Assembly: GCA_004535795.1 (NCBI GenBank)
Contig: SPIA01000001.1
Location: forward strand, 817,659-881,658
Direction of reading: 5' to 3'
From: Gammaproteobacteria bacterium LSUCC0057
GTDB taxonomy: Bacteria > Pseudomonadota > Gammaproteobacteria > Pseudomonadales > Porticoccaceae
Length of the DNA: 64,000 bases
Shown here: piece by piece, positions 29,570 to 39,665 of the stretch
How the letters are laid out: each line of letters begins with the position of its first letter
Numbering within the stretch: position 1 is the stretch's first letter
Program-made: the position numbers and the translations under genes
Notes under the pieces: generated by a model
Seen by the model: the letters and a program-made list of their open reading frames with translations, nothing else
Database searches by the model: none
What the model was told of the DNA's origin: nothing

Positions 29570-30477
29570 TGGCCAGCGCAACTACCAAGTCGCCGACTCA
29601 ACTGGCACTGCAGCGCTTTCGTGGCCACCGCCTGGCGCTGGCCAGCGCTGCACTTTTAGCGCTGCTGGTCACCGCGGTCATCTGCGCGCCACTGATCGAG
29701 TGGCTGCTCGGCCACTCCGCCAACCAAGTCGACCTTTACAACCGGCTGGCGCCGCCGTCCTGGCTGCACCCGCTGGGCACCGACGAACTCGGCCGCGACA
29801 CCCTGCTGCGACTGCTCTACGGCGGCCGCGTATCGCTGCTCACTGGGCTAGTAGCCGCTGTCGCGGCCGCCACCTTGGGGACCTTTATCGGCCTCTGCGC
29901 CGGTTACTTTAGCGGCCGCACCGACACCGTACTGATGCGTTTTACCGACAGCGTAATCGCGCTACCGCTGCTGCCGCTGTTAATCGTCTTGGCCGCTATC
30001 GATCTGACCAAACTCGGGCTCTCCGAACAGCTGGCCAACGCCGAGAGCGTCAGCCTCTACCGGATTATCGTGATCGTCGCTCTGACCGGCTGGACCACCG
30101 TGGCGCGCCTGGTGCGCGGCGCCACGCTGAGCCTGCGCGAGCGCGAATTTGTGCTGGCAGCACGGGGGCTCGGTGCCAGCCACGGGCTGATTATGCGCCG
30201 CCATATTCTGCCCAACCTGCTGTCGCCAATCATTGTCGCGGTGACCCTGTCGATTGGCAGTGTGATTCTGCTGGAGTCTGTGCTGAGCTTTCTCGGTCTC
30301 GGCATCCAGCCACCACTGGCCAGCTGGGGCAATATGCTCACCAACGCCCAGCAGCTGATTTGGGAAGCGCCGCAACTGGCTATCTACCCCGGTTTGCTGA
30401 TATTTATCACTGTCATCTGCTGCAACTTTGTCGGCGATGGCCTGCAAGACGCTTTCGATCCCAAGGCCGAGAGCTGA
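29569..30477 (+). CDS. Peptide ABC transporter permease, DppC type (importer 1)
   Basis: A 302-residue partner permease. The DppC hallmark PLGTDELGRDTLLRLLYGGRVSL near residue 65 is present, with the EAA loop REREFVLAARGLGASHGLI and LESVLSFLGLGIQPPLASWG near the C-terminus. Six helices predicted, with a periplasmic loop after the first. TGATG overlaps join it to genes on both sides, so importer 1 ends directly at the start of importer 2. Confidence 0.94.
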   Translation: MASATTKSPTQLALQRFRGHRLALASAALLALLVTAVICAPLIEWLLGHSANQVDLYNRLAPPSWLHPLGTDELGRDTLLRLLYGGRVSLLTGLVAAVAAATLGTFIGLCAGYFSGRTDTVLMRFTDSVIALPLLPLLIVLAAIDLTKLGLSEQLANAESVSLYRIIVIVALTGWTTVARLVRGATLSLREREFVLAARGLGASHGLIMRRHILPNLLSPIIVAVTLSIGSVILLESVLSFLGLGIQPPLASWGNMLTNAQQLIWEAPQLAIYPGLLIFITVICCNFVGDGLQDAFDPKAES

Positions 30478-32132
30478 TGTTGCTCTACCGCGCCCAACGC
30501 TGCGCCGCGGTGCTGGCCATCGTCGCCCTACTTGGCGCCTGCAGTCCCGCGGAGCGACGCGCCGATCTGGGCAGTGAACAGGGTGTATTGCACTGGGGCA
30601 ATGCCTCAGAACCGCAGAGCCTCGACCCGCATATCGCCAATGGCGTCCCCGAGCAGAAGATCCTCTCGGCGCTGTTTGAGGGGCTGGTCGGCAAAGATCC
30701 GCAGACGCTGGCGCCGATCCCGGCCGGCGCCAGCCACTGGCAGGTCAGTGACGACGGCTTGCGCTACCGGTTCTTCTTGCGCCCGCAAGCGCGCTGGTCG
30801 AATGGCGACGCGGTCACTGCCGAGGACTATCGCTGGGCTTGGTGGCGGGCGCTGCAGCCGCAGCTGGGCAACCCATTCGCCACCTTGCTGTTTGTCATTG
30901 CCGGTGCCCAGCAGTACTGGCAGCAACAGCACGGCGACTTTGACCAGGTCGGCATCAGAGTGCTCGACCGCCTTACCCTAGAGGTGGAACTGGCACACCC
31001 CAGCGAGCACTTTTTACAGCTGCTGGATATGCCGACCCTCTACCCGCTACACCGCGCCAGTATCGAGCGACACGGCAACCCCAGCGCTCGCGCCAGCCGC
31101 TGGACCCATCCCGGCAATTTGGTCAGCAACGGCCCGTTTCGGTTGCGCCAATGGCAGATAAACCGCCGTATTACCGTGGAAAAAAACCCACACTACTGGG
31201 AGGCGCAGAGCGTAGCGCTCAACCAAATTGTCTTTTACCCGACCGAGAACATCACCACTGAGGAGCGGCTGTTTCGCGCCGGCCAGCTGCACTACAGCTA
31301 TGATGTGCCGGTTGACAAACTGCGCTACTACCAGCGCTACCACCCCGAGCAGCTATCGCTGGCGCCTTATCTGGGCAGTTATTTTTACCGCTTTAATACC
31401 CGCCGTCCGGAGTTGGCCGATGCCCGCGTGCGCCGCGCGCTGGCGATGGCGATCGACCGCCAGCTGATCACCGAGCAGGTGCTGCGGGCCGGACAGCTGC
31501 CAGCATTTGCTATGACTCCGCCCAATACCGCCGGTTACTACCCGCCGGCAACGGCGCCACAGCAGCTGCGTTTTGACCCCGCCGCGGCGCGGGCGCTGCT
31601 CGCCGCAGCCGGCTACCCCAACGGTGAGGGGTTGCCGTCGCTGGAGATTCTCTACAACACCCAAGAGGAGCACCGCAAAGTCGCTGTGGCGATTCAGCAG
31701 ATGTGGAAGCAGCATCTCAATGTCGACGCCACCCTGCACAACCAGGAGTGGAAGGTCTATCTCGACACCGAACGCCGCGGCGATTACCAGATCGCCCGCG
31801 CCTCGTGGATTGGTGACTATGTCGATGCGCGCAACTTTCTCGAAATCTGGCTCTGCGCCAGCGACAACAACCGCACCGGCTGGTGCGACCCCGAGTTCGA
31901 CCGCATACTGCTCGAGGCGCTGCCGCGCGCCAACTCCACTGCGCAGCGCCACCAGCTGCTGCAACAGGCCGAGCAGCGTCTGCTCGACGGCCTGCCACTG
32001 TTGCCAATCTACACCTACACCAGCAAACATCTGATCCACCCCGATCTGCGCGGCTACAGCGCCAATCTGCTCAATCAGCCACTCTTCAAGCGGCTATGGC
32101 TGCAGCCCCACAACGAGCTAGGCGATGAATAG
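30477..32132 (+). CDS. Peptide ABC transporter substrate-binding lipoprotein (importer 2)
   Basis: A 551-residue OppA-like solute-binding lipoprotein with lipobox LGAC at C22. Its N-terminus after the lipid anchor reads VLHWGNASEPQSLDPHIANGVPE, a close match to OppA-type oligopeptide binders, and YRFFLRPQARWSNGDAVTAEDYRWAWWRALQP follows; the second lobe has VRRALAMAIDRQLITEQVLRAGQ. It differs clearly from the first binding protein, so the two importers likely prefer different peptides. Start ATG overlaps the previous TGA. Confidence 0.93.
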   Translation: MLLYRAQRCAAVLAIVALLGACSPAERRADLGSEQGVLHWGNASEPQSLDPHIANGVPEQKILSALFEGLVGKDPQTLAPIPAGASHWQVSDDGLRYRFFLRPQARWSNGDAVTAEDYRWAWWRALQPQLGNPFATLLFVIAGAQQYWQQQHGDFDQVGIRVLDRLTLEVELAHPSEHFLQLLDMPTLYPLHRASIERHGNPSARASRWTHPGNLVSNGPFRLRQWQINRRITVEKNPHYWEAQSVALNQIVFYPTENITTEERLFRAGQLHYSYDVPVDKLRYYQRYHPEQLSLAPYLGSYFYRFNTRRPELADARVRRALAMAIDRQLITEQVLRAGQLPAFAMTPPNTAGYYPPATAPQQLRFDPAAARALLAAAGYPNGEGLPSLEILYNTQEEHRKVAVAIQQMWKQHLNVDATLHNQEWKVYLDTERRGDYQIARASWIGDYVDARNFLEIWLCASDNNRTGWCDPEFDRILLEALPRANSTAQRHQLLQQAEQRLLDGLPLLPIYTYTSKHLIHPDLRGYSANLLNQPLFKRLWLQPHNELGDE

Positions 32133-33063
32133 CGCACTGCTGAGAATGATCGCCGGCCGCCTGGCCAGCGCCGCGCTACTGCTATTGCTGGTGGCGGCGG
32201 TGACTTTTGCCCTGATACACGCTGCACCGGGCGGACCATTTGCCAGCGATCGCGCAGTGAGCGCCGAAGTTGAAGCCGCTCTGAATGCTCAATATCGCCT
32301 TGATCAACCGCTGCCCGCGCAGTTTTTTGCCTATCTCGGCCAAGCGCTACAGGGTAATTTTGGCCCCTCGTATCGCTACCCCGGCCGCACCGTCAGCGAG
32401 TTGATCATCGCCGGCCTGCCGGCGACGTTAGAGCTGGCCTGCTACGCACTGCTGCTGGCACTGCTGATTGGCATTGTTGCCGGCAGCCTGGCGGCGCGGC
32501 GCCCGGGCAGTGCCGCCGATCAGCTTTCGATGGGGTTGGCGCTGCTCGGCATCTGCCTACCGGCCTTTGTGCTCGGGCCGCTGCTAGTGCTGGTGTTTGG
32601 CGTCTATCTCGAGTGGTTGCCGGTCTCCGGCTGGGGCGAACTGGCCGGCGACAAGTGGCTGCCGACGGTGACACTCGCGGCAGGCTACTGCGCTTATATC
32701 GCCCGTTTGACCCGCGCCGGGCTGTGCCAGCAACTCAGCCAGCCCTACATTATCACCGCTCGCAGCAAAGGCTTGAGCGAGCTGGCGATTATCGTGCACC
32801 ATGCCCTGCGCGGCGCGCTGCTGCCGGTGGTCGCCTACCTGGGCCCCGCTTGCGCCGGACTGATCGCCGGTTCGTTCGTGGTGGAGACTATCTTTCAAAT
32901 ACCCGGTATCGGTCGTTTCTACATTCAAGCGGCGTTCAATCGCGACTACACGCTGATTATGGCGTTAACCCTATTTTTTGCCGCACTGATCATCTTCTTT
33001 AATCTGCTCGCCGACCTGGTGGCGCTGTGGCTGGATCCGCGCCAGCGCGAGGCGCTGTCATGA
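32125..33063 (+). CDS. Peptide ABC transporter permease, OppB type (importer 2)
   Basis: A 312-residue OppB-like permease: N-terminal helix, then APGGPFASDRAVSAEVEAAL near residue 32, an OppB trait, EAA loop QPYIITARSKGLSELAIIVHHAL, and GSFVVETIFQIPGIGRFYIQAAF. Six helices. Its ATG lies 8 bases inside the end of the binding-protein gene. Confidence 0.94.
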   Translation: MNSALLRMIAGRLASAALLLLLVAAVTFALIHAAPGGPFASDRAVSAEVEAALNAQYRLDQPLPAQFFAYLGQALQGNFGPSYRYPGRTVSELIIAGLPATLELACYALLLALLIGIVAGSLAARRPGSAADQLSMGLALLGICLPAFVLGPLLVLVFGVYLEWLPVSGWGELAGDKWLPTVTLAAGYCAYIARLTRAGLCQQLSQPYIITARSKGLSELAIIVHHALRGALLPVVAYLGPACAGLIAGSFVVETIFQIPGIGRFYIQAAFNRDYTLIMALTLFFAALIIFFNLLADLVALWLDPRQREALS

Positions 33064-33878
33064 CCGGCAAACTGGCCACTAGCGCAGCACTGTGGCTGCT
33101 GGCGACCATCACCGCGGTCTGCTTACTGGCGCCGTGGCTGGCCCCTTACGACCCGAGCGCGCAAAATCTGCTGCTCGGCGCACAACCGCCTTCGCTGCAA
33201 CACTGGCTCGGCACCGACAGCTTTGGCCGCGATCTGCTGTCGCGACTGCTCCACGGTGGTCGCCTGTCGATGCTGATCGGTCTTTGCGCCACGGCGGTAG
33301 CGCTGTTGCTCGGCGTCAGTTGGGGCGCCACCGCCGGCTTTGTCGGCGGGCGCACCGATGCACTGATGATGCGTGTGGTCGATGCCCTCTATGCGCTGCC
33401 GTTTGTAATGTTTGTGGTGCTGCTAATGGTGGTGTTCGGCCGCAGCCTGGCACTGCTGTTTATCGCCATTGGCGCGGTGGAGTGGCTGACCATGGCGCGC
33501 ATAGTCCGCGCTCAGGTGCGCGCCCTCAAGCAGAGCGAATTTGTCGAGGCGGCGCGCTGTATCGGCCTTAGCAACCGGCAGATACTCTGGCGTCACGTGT
33601 TGCCCAACTGCAGCGGCCCGATCATTGTCTACACCACCTTGACCATCCCCAGCGTCATGTTGCTGGAGGCGTTTCTCTCTTTTCTGGGTCTCGGCGTGCA
33701 GCCGCCGCAAAGTTCCTGGGGGGCTCTGATTAGCCAAGGGGTAGAGACCATGGAGGAGTACCCATGGCTGCTGCTCTACCCGGCCGCGGCACTGACCACC
33801 ACACTGCTCTGCTTGAACCTGCTCGGCGACCAGCTGCGCGACTGGCTGGAAAATAGCTCACCAGGCGGCGCGGCATGA
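33060..33878 (+). CDS. Peptide ABC transporter permease, OppC type (importer 2)
   Basis: A 272-residue OppC-like permease with HWLGTDSFGRDLLSRLLHGGRLSM near residue 45, EAA loop QSEFVEAARCIGLSNRQIL, and LLEAFLSFLGLGVQPPQSSWG. It is shorter at the N-terminus than many OppC proteins because the first helix starts almost at Met1. ATG 33060 overlaps the upstream stop (ATGA), which decides the start over upstream in-frame codons. Confidence 0.93.
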   Translation: MTGKLATSAALWLLATITAVCLLAPWLAPYDPSAQNLLLGAQPPSLQHWLGTDSFGRDLLSRLLHGGRLSMLIGLCATAVALLLGVSWGATAGFVGGRTDALMMRVVDALYALPFVMFVVLLMVVFGRSLALLFIAIGAVEWLTMARIVRAQVRALKQSEFVEAARCIGLSNRQILWRHVLPNCSGPIIVYTTLTIPSVMLLEAFLSFLGLGVQPPQSSWGALISQGVETMEEYPWLLLYPAAALTTTLLCLNLLGDQLRDWLENSSPGGAA

Positions 33879-35407
33879 GCTTGCTGGCGGTGGAAAAACT
33901 CTGCGTCAGCATCGCTGGTCAGCCGCTGGTACACGGTATCTCGATGAGTGTTGAGCGCGGCCGCTGCACGGCAATAATTGGTGAGTCCGGCTCCGGCAAG
34001 TCGCTGTCACTGTCGGCGTTGCTGGGGCTCGCCCCGGGGGTTGTCGCCACCGCGCAACGCGCCTGTTTCGACCAGCGCGTCGAGCTATTGGCCAATCCGG
34101 AGGCGCGCCGAGCGCTGCTGGCCAGGCAGATAGGCTGGGTCAGCCAAGAGCCTATGAGCGCCCTAAACCCGTTTAAAACCGTCGCCGCACAGATCACCGA
34201 GGCCTACCGCGGCGCGCAGCCGCCACGCCAGCGCGCCGCCCAACTGCTCGCCGAGGTGGGCATCCGCGATCCGCAGCAGCGGCTCGACGACTACCCGCAC
34301 CAGTTCTCTGGCGGCATGCGCCAGCGGGTTGCTATCGCCATGGCGCTGGTCAACGATCCGGCGCTGTTAATCTGTGACGAACCAACCACGGCGTTAGATG
34401 TCACCGTGCAGGCACAGATCCTGGCACTGCTGCGCCAGCTACAACAGCAGCGCGGTCTCGGTCTAATATTGGTCTCACACGACCTCGCCGTGGTGGCCGC
34501 TGTCGCCGACCGGGTGCATGTCATGCGCAACGGTGAATTTGTTGACAGCGGCACCCCTGCCCAGCTATTTGGCGAACCTGCCCACCCCTATACGGCGTCG
34601 TTGGTGGCGGCACTGCCGCAGCCCCAACAGCGCCGCACCGCCGCACCGACGCCACTGCTGTGCGCTACACAGCTGCAGGTCTGGCGTGGCTCTGGCCGCC
34701 GCGCCCGGGCGGTGGTCGACGGCGTTACGCTGAGTGTGGCGCGGGGTGAAATCGTCGGTTTGGTCGGCGAATCGGGGTCCGGCAAGTCGACTCTCGGTCG
34801 CGCCCTGCTGGGGCTGCTGCCCGTCGCTGCTGGCACTATTCAATTTGCCGGCCAGAGACTCGAGGCCAACGCCGTCACTGCCGCCCAACGCGCCGCTCTG
34901 CAGCTGGTCTTTCAGGACCCTTTGGCCTCGCTCAACCCGCGCTACAGCGTCTATCAGACGCTCGCCGAGCCGCTGCAGCTGCACAGCCGCCAGCCACAAC
35001 CGCTGGCCCAGCAAGTGCGCCGTCTGGCCGCTGACGTCGAGCTGCCGGAGCGGCTGCTGCAGCGCCGCCCCAGCCAGCTCTCCGGCGGCCAGCGCCAGCG
35101 GGCCGCCATTGCCCGCGCTCTGGCGTGCCAACCGCAACTACTGGTCGCCGACGAGGCGGTGTCGGCGCTCGACCTATCGGTGCAGGCGGACATTTTGCGG
35201 TTGCTGCAAAAGCTGGTTCGCGAACAGCAGCTGGCGGTGCTGTTTATCTCTCACGATCTCGCCGTGGTTCGCGCTATTGCCGACCGCGTTGCGGTTATGT
35301 GTGACGGCCAACTGGTCGAGCAAGGCGATACCGCCACACTCTGGAACGCCCCGCGTCACCCTTATAGCCAAAAGCTGCTGGGGGCGGTGTTGAGCGTGCC
35401 AAGCTGA
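33875..35407 (+). CDS. Fused double ABC ATPase for peptide import, OppDF/YejF type (importer 2)
   Basis: A 510-residue protein carrying both ATPase halves in one chain, as in YejF. First half: Walker A GESGSGKS near residue 36, signature FSGGMRQRV, Walker B LLICDEPTTALD. Second half: GESGSGKS near 298, signature LSGGQRQRAAIARAL, Walker B LLVADEAVSALD, switch H in FISHDLAVVRAI. A junction at about 260-270 links them. Importer 1 uses two separate ATPases, so the importers differ in architecture. It is the last gene of the coupled operon; no clear terminator follows within the 101-base gap. Confidence 0.95.
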   Translation: MSLLAVEKLCVSIAGQPLVHGISMSVERGRCTAIIGESGSGKSLSLSALLGLAPGVVATAQRACFDQRVELLANPEARRALLARQIGWVSQEPMSALNPFKTVAAQITEAYRGAQPPRQRAAQLLAEVGIRDPQQRLDDYPHQFSGGMRQRVAIAMALVNDPALLICDEPTTALDVTVQAQILALLRQLQQQRGLGLILVSHDLAVVAAVADRVHVMRNGEFVDSGTPAQLFGEPAHPYTASLVAALPQPQQRRTAAPTPLLCATQLQVWRGSGRRARAVVDGVTLSVARGEIVGLVGESGSGKSTLGRALLGLLPVAAGTIQFAGQRLEANAVTAAQRAALQLVFQDPLASLNPRYSVYQTLAEPLQLHSRQPQPLAQQVRRLAADVELPERLLQRRPSQLSGGQRQRAAIARALACQPQLLVADEAVSALDLSVQADILRLLQKLVREQQLAVLFISHDLAVVRAIADRVAVMCDGQLVEQGDTATLWNAPRHPYSQKLLGAVLSVPS

Positions 35408-35508
35408 GTGAAACTCACCAGTCAACATGCGCACTGCCGCAGCGCCAGCCATCTGGTTATACTCGCAAGCAGTTAAAAAATGCACCAAAACCGACAGGAG
35501 ATGCCAGC

Positions 35509-36246
35509 ATGAGCACCGATATCGCTATTAGCCGCGAGAGCGCTATCCTCACTATTAAACTAGACCGCCAGAGCAAAAAGAACGCCGTCACCCGCGCCAT
35601 GTACAGCGCCATGGCCACAGCACTGCGCGAAGCGGCCAGTGACGACAGCACCAAAGTGGTGGTTTTCAAAGGTGACCGCGACTTCTCTTCGGGCAATGAT
35701 CTGGTCGATTTTTTAGAGGTGCCACCCAGCGACCACGACGCGCCGGTGTTCCAATTTATGATGGCGCTCTCTGAGTGTCCGCTGCCGGTGGTGGCTGCTG
35801 TTGACGGCTTTGCGGTCGGCATCGGCAGTACCCTGCTGCCGCACTGCGACTTTATCTACGCCAGCGACCGCGCTCAGTTTATGATGCCGTTCATCAACCT
35901 TAATCTGCGTCCGGAGTTCGGCTCGACGCAACTGCTGCCGCAGCTGGCCGGCTATCCGATGGCGGCTGAGATGCTGCTGTTGGGCGAGAAATTTGACGCC
36001 GCCACGGCGCTGCAGGCGCGGCTGATCACCGCCATCGTCGCCCCCGAGGAGCTCGACGCCAAAGTGGCCGAAGTAGCGCACAAGTTGGCCGGCAAGTTGC
36101 GCCCGGCGCTGATAGAAACCAAACAGTTGCTGCGCCGCCAAGCCGAGCCGATGGCCGAGCGCATCAAAGTTGAAGGGGCCGCGTTTATGGCCACGCTTAG
36201 CACCGACGAGACCAAAGCCGCCTTCAACAAAATACTCCATCGCTGA
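35509..36246 (+). CDS. Enoyl-CoA hydratase/isomerase family protein
   Basis: A 245-residue crotonase-fold protein. Oxyanion-hole segments FSSGNDLVDF near residue 64 and GFAVGIGSTLLPHCDFIYAS near 103 are present. The active-site region LNLRPEFGSTQLLPQLAG near 128 resembles delta3-delta2-enoyl-CoA isomerases and PaaG-type proteins, where the glutamate follows proline, more than hydratases. An AGGAG site lies 8 bases before ATG 35509. It is monocistronic: own gap upstream, strong terminator downstream. TATACT at 35458-35463 is a possible -10 box. Precise substrate unknown. Confidence 0.9.
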   Translation: MSTDIAISRESAILTIKLDRQSKKNAVTRAMYSAMATALREAASDDSTKVVVFKGDRDFSSGNDLVDFLEVPPSDHDAPVFQFMMALSECPLPVVAAVDGFAVGIGSTLLPHCDFIYASDRAQFMMPFINLNLRPEFGSTQLLPQLAGYPMAAEMLLLGEKFDAATALQARLITAIVAPEELDAKVAEVAHKLAGKLRPALIETKQLLRRQAEPMAERIKVEGAAFMATLSTDETKAAFNKILHR

Positions 36247-36269
36247 ATGCAACCAGCCAGCCCAGCAAC

Positions 36270-36304
36270 AAAAAACCGCGCTAGCCTCTAGCGCGGTTTT
36301 TTTT
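36270..36304. terminator. Bidirectional intrinsic terminator
   Basis: CCGCGCTAG (36276-36284) pairs perfectly with CTAGCGCGG (36288-36296) around the loop CCT, with an A-run before and an eight-T run after. It can serve both the hydratase gene (plus) and convergent msrA (minus). Confidence 0.93.
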
Positions 36305-36319
36305 ATCGCCTGACAGCGG

Positions 36320-36922
36320 CTAACAGCTAATGCCGGTGCCGCGCAGACCGCAGTAGCCGTTGGGGTTCTTCGCCAGATATTGCTGGTGGTACTCTTCGGC
36401 GTAATAAAACGGCGCCGCCATACCGATTTCGGTGGTAATGGCGCCGCGGCCGAGCGCCGTCAACTGGCTCTGCATCTCCGCGGCCAGTTGTTGCGCCGCT
36501 GCTAATTGCTCAGCGCTGCGACAGCCGATCAAAGACCGGTACTGAGTACCAATATCGTTGCCTTGACGCATCCCTTGAGTGGGGTCGTGGCGCTCCCAGA
36601 ACGGGCTGAACAGCTCGCGGAGGCTGAGCTGGCTGGGGTCGTAGACCACCAGCACCACCTCGGCGTGGCCGCTGACACCGGTACAGACCTGCTCATAGCT
36701 GGGGTGTGGGCGGGCGCCGCCACTGTAGCCGACCGCGGTAGTCACCACGCCGGGCAGCTGCCAGTAGACGCGCTCTGCCCCCCAAAAGCAGCCCATACCG
36801 AGTAGCAGCCAGTCGCTGCCGGGCGCAAACGGAGGTAGCAACGCACTGTGATTAACCCAGTGGCGGCCGCTGAGCGGGTGTTGCGGCTCGTTGAGCAGAC
36901 CGGTGTCGAATGTGTCGCTCAC
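36320..36922 (-). CDS. msrA: Peptide-methionine (S)-S-oxide reductase
   Basis: Repairs methionine-S-sulfoxide in proteins. The 200-residue protein has the catalytic C45 in [13 protein letters not shown] and the resolving cysteines near the end ([12 protein letters not shown]). The segment [22 protein letters not shown] and [11 protein letters not shown] are family hallmarks. The start is GTG 36922 in a GTGA overlap with the metZ stop, so it is the last gene of the purF-metZ transcript; MetZ makes homocysteine and MsrA repairs methionine, a loose thematic link. Confidence 0.95.
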   Translation of the reverse strand: MSDTFDTGLLNEPQHPLSGRHWVNHSALLPPFAPGSDWLLLGMGCFWGAERVYWQLPGVVTTAVGYSGGARPHPSYEQVCTGVSGHAEVVLVVYDPSQLSLRELFSPFWERHDPTQGMRQGNDIGTQYRSLIGCRSAEQLAAAQQLAAEMQSQLTALGRGAITTEIGMAAPFYYAEEYHQQYLAKNPNGYCGLRGTGISC

Positions 36923-38112
36923 GGTTGCAACTGCGCCAACGCCGCAGCCAGATCGGCTTGAATATCGGCGAGCTCTTCCAGCCCCACCGAAATGCGCACC
37001 AAGCCATCGACGATACCGGCGGCGGCGCGGCTGTCGTCACTGAGACGGCCGTGAGTGGTGGTGGCCGGGTGGACAATGGTGGTCTTGGTATCGCCGAGAT
37101 TGGCTGTCAGCGACAGCAGCTGACAGCTGTCCAGCAGCCGCCAAGCGGCCTCGCGACCACCGCGCACGACAAAGCCGACCACCGCGCCAAAACCGCTCTG
37201 CTGTTTGGCCGCCAGGGCGTGGCCGAGGTGGTCGGGCAGGCCTGCGTAATAGACTTTTTCAACGGCCGGCTGTTGGCGCAACCACAGTGCCAACGCCTGG
37301 GCGCTGTCGCAGTGGGCGCGCATACGCAGACGCAGTGTCTCCAGCCCTTTGAGAAATACCCAAGCGTTGAACGGGCTCATACTCGGGCCTGCGGAGCGGA
37401 CAAAACCAACCACCGGCTCGAGTAGCTCGCGGCTGCCAACCACAGCGCCACCGAGGCAGCGCCCTTGGCCGTCGATGAATTTGGTGGCCGAGTGGATGAC
37501 CAGGTCGGCACCCCAGCGCAGCGGCTGCTGCAGTGCCGGGGTACAGAAGCAGTTGTCGACCACCAACAGCGCGCCGGCAGCGCCGGCGATCTCAGCCAGC
37601 GCGGCGATATCGGCGACCTCGGCGAGCGGGTTGGAGGGGGTTTCGCAGTAGAGCAAGCGGGTGTTGTCTTGCACCGCACTGCGCCAGGCGTCGAGATCAG
37701 TGAGCGGCACATAGACGATCTCGACACCGAACTTAGCGATGGTTTTTTCCAGCAACACATGGGTCGAGCCAAACACGTCGCGCGAACAGATGATCTGGTC
37801 GCCCTGGCGTAGATGGCCCATCACTACCGACAGAATGGCGGCCATGCCGGAGCTGGTGGCGACGGCCCGCTCGGCCCCCTCCAGCGCGGCTAAACGCTGC
37901 TCAAAATTGCGCACAGTCGGGTTGGTGTAACGGGAGTAGACGTTGCCCTCGATCTCGTTGGCAAAGTGCGCGGCCGCAGAGGCGGCGCTGTCAAACACAT
38001 AACTGGAGGTGAGAAATAACGCCTCGGAGTGTTCGCGCTCGGCGGTGCGCTGCTGGCCGGCGCGCACCGCCAAGGTGTCGGCGCCGTAGCGGGTTGGGTC
38101 GTCGTGATTCAT
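36919..38112 (-). CDS. metZ: O-succinylhomoserine sulfhydrylase
   Basis: PLP enzyme that joins O-succinylhomoserine and sulfide to homocysteine, the direct-sulfhydrylation route to methionine. The 397-residue protein has the PLP lysine K211 in [12 protein letters not shown], the [13 protein letters not shown] stretch near 57, and SSGMAAI near 88. Placement directly after purF matches Pseudomonas metZ and favours this over cystathionine gamma-synthase. The sulfide would come from the sulfite reductase at 9.6 kb. ATG 38112 lies 14 bases after the purF stop. Confidence 0.93.
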   Translation of the reverse strand: MNHDDPTRYGADTLAVRAGQQRTAEREHSEALFLTSSYVFDSAASAAAHFANEIEGNVYSRYTNPTVRNFEQRLAALEGAERAVATSSGMAAILSVVMGHLRQGDQIICSRDVFGSTHVLLEKTIAKFGVEIVYVPLTDLDAWRSAVQDNTRLLYCETPSNPLAEVADIAALAEIAGAAGALLVVDNCFCTPALQQPLRWGADLVIHSATKFIDGQGRCLGGAVVGSRELLEPVVGFVRSAGPSMSPFNAWVFLKGLETLRLRMRAHCDSAQALALWLRQQPAVEKVYYAGLPDHLGHALAAKQQSGFGAVVGFVVRGGREAAWRLLDSCQLLSLTANLGDTKTTIVHPATTTHGRLSDDSRAAAGIVDGLVRISVGLEELADIQADLAAALAQLQP

Positions 38113-38126
38113 GGCGTCCTCTGCAG

Positions 38127-39656
38127 CTATGAGCGGTTGTTGTGGATGCCAACCACCTGATTGAGACGGGCGTTGGCACTAGCTTGGCTGCGGGCGGTTT
38201 TGGCGCTGTCGTTGCGCGACTGCTCGAGCCCCTCTAAATAGGCGCTATCGACATCGCCGGTAATGTACTCACCGTTAAACACCGAGCACTCAAACTGCTC
38301 AATACCGTCGCAGCCCTCGGCGGCCGCGGCGACAAGATCGTCGAGGTCTTGGTAGATAATCCAGTCGGCACCGATAATTTCGCCGACCTGATCATCGCTG
38401 CGACCGTGAGCGATCAGCTCCTTTGCGGAGGGCATATCGATACCGTAGACGTTGGGGTAGCGCACCCCTGGCGCCGCCGAGGCCATATAAACCTTTGCCG
38501 CACCGGCGTCGCGAGCCATCTGGATAATCTCTTTCGAGGTGGTGCCGCGGACAATGGAGTCGTCCACCAACAGCACGTTTTTACCCTGAAACTCGAGCTT
38601 GACGGCGTTGAGCTTCTGGCGCACCGATTTTTTGCGCTGGGTCTGCCCCGGCATGATAAAGGTGCGGCCGATGTAGCGGTTTTTCATAAAACCTTCGCGC
38701 AGTTTGACACCGAGCGTCTCAGCCATCGCCTGGGCGGCGACGCGGCTGGTGTCGGGGATCGGAATCACTACGTCGATATCGTGGTCGGGGCGCAGACGCA
38801 GCACTTTTTCCGCGAGTTTCTCGCCCATGCGCAGTCGGCTCTTGTAAACAGAAATATTGTCGATCATCGAATCGGGGCGGGCAAAGTAGACGTGCTCAAA
38901 GATACACGGTACCAACTGGCTGTGTGCCGCGCACTGCTTGAGGTGCAACTCGCCATTTTCGTCGACATAGAGCGCCTCGCCGGGCGCCAAGTCGCGCACC
39001 ACAGCAAAACCGAGCGAATCGAGCACCACACTCTCGGAGGCGACGGCGTACTCGTTGCCCTGATCGGTGTGGCGCACACCAAAACAGAGCGGGCGAATAC
39101 CGTAGCTATCGCGAAACGCAAACAGGCCGTAACTGGCAATCAAGCCGACCACCGCATAGGCGCCGACACAGCGCTGATGGGTGGCGGCCACCGCGGCGAA
39201 GACATCGCTGGGGGTCGGTACTAATTTGCCCTGGCGCTGCAGCTCGTGGGCAAATACGTTGAGCAGTACTTCGCTGTCAGAGTCGGTGTTGAGGTGGCGC
39301 AGATCGGCGCGAAAAATGTGCTGACGCAACTCGTCAGAGTTGGTTAAGTTGCCGTTGTGGGCCATACAGATGCCGTACGGCGAGTTGACATAAAACGGCT
39401 GGGCGAGCGCCGGCCCCGAGCTTCCCGCCGTCGGGTAGCGGACATGGCCAATACCTTTGTTGCCGATCAGTCGCTCCATATCGCGCTGGCGGAAGACATC
39501 TTTGGCCAGACCGACATCCTTGCACTGGTGCAGTTCACCGTTCGACTCAGTGACGATACCGGCGGCGTCCTGGCCGCGGTGCTGGAGGATGGTTAAAGCA
39601 TCATACAGTTGTGTATTGACACCTGAGCTCGCTGAAATTCCGACTACGCCACACAT
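38127..39656 (-). CDS. purF: Amidophosphoribosyltransferase
   Basis: First committed step of purine synthesis: PRPP plus glutamine to phosphoribosylamine. The 509-residue protein begins MCGVVGI with C2 as the Ntn nucleophile of the glutaminase domain, followed by [11 protein letters not shown]; the PRTase domain carries [17 protein letters not shown] near 365. Length and the [20 protein letters not shown] block (here MASAAPGV) match E. coli PurF (505). It follows cvpA by 9 bases, as in E. coli and Pseudomonas. Confidence 0.97.
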   Translation of the reverse strand: MCGVVGISASSGVNTQLYDALTILQHRGQDAAGIVTESNGELHQCKDVGLAKDVFRQRDMERLIGNKGIGHVRYPTAGSSGPALAQPFYVNSPYGICMAHNGNLTNSDELRQHIFRADLRHLNTDSDSEVLLNVFAHELQRQGKLVPTPSDVFAAVAATHQRCVGAYAVVGLIASYGLFAFRDSYGIRPLCFGVRHTDQGNEYAVASESVVLDSLGFAVVRDLAPGEALYVDENGELHLKQCAAHSQLVPCIFEHVYFARPDSMIDNISVYKSRLRMGEKLAEKVLRLRPDHDIDVVIPIPDTSRVAAQAMAETLGVKLREGFMKNRYIGRTFIMPGQTQRKKSVRQKLNAVKLEFQGKNVLLVDDSIVRGTTSKEIIQMARDAGAAKVYMASAAPGVRYPNVYGIDMPSAKELIAHGRSDDQVGEIIGADWIIYQDLDDLVAAAAEGCDGIEQFECSVFNGEYITGDVDSAYLEGLEQSRNDSAKTARSQASANARLNQVVGIHNNRS

Positions 39657-39665
39657 CGCTCGAGG

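Noticed and set aside
38349-39224. 291-codon plus-strand frame inside purF
   Set aside because: Antisense shadow of an unambiguous purF gene; the translation has no recognisable domain.
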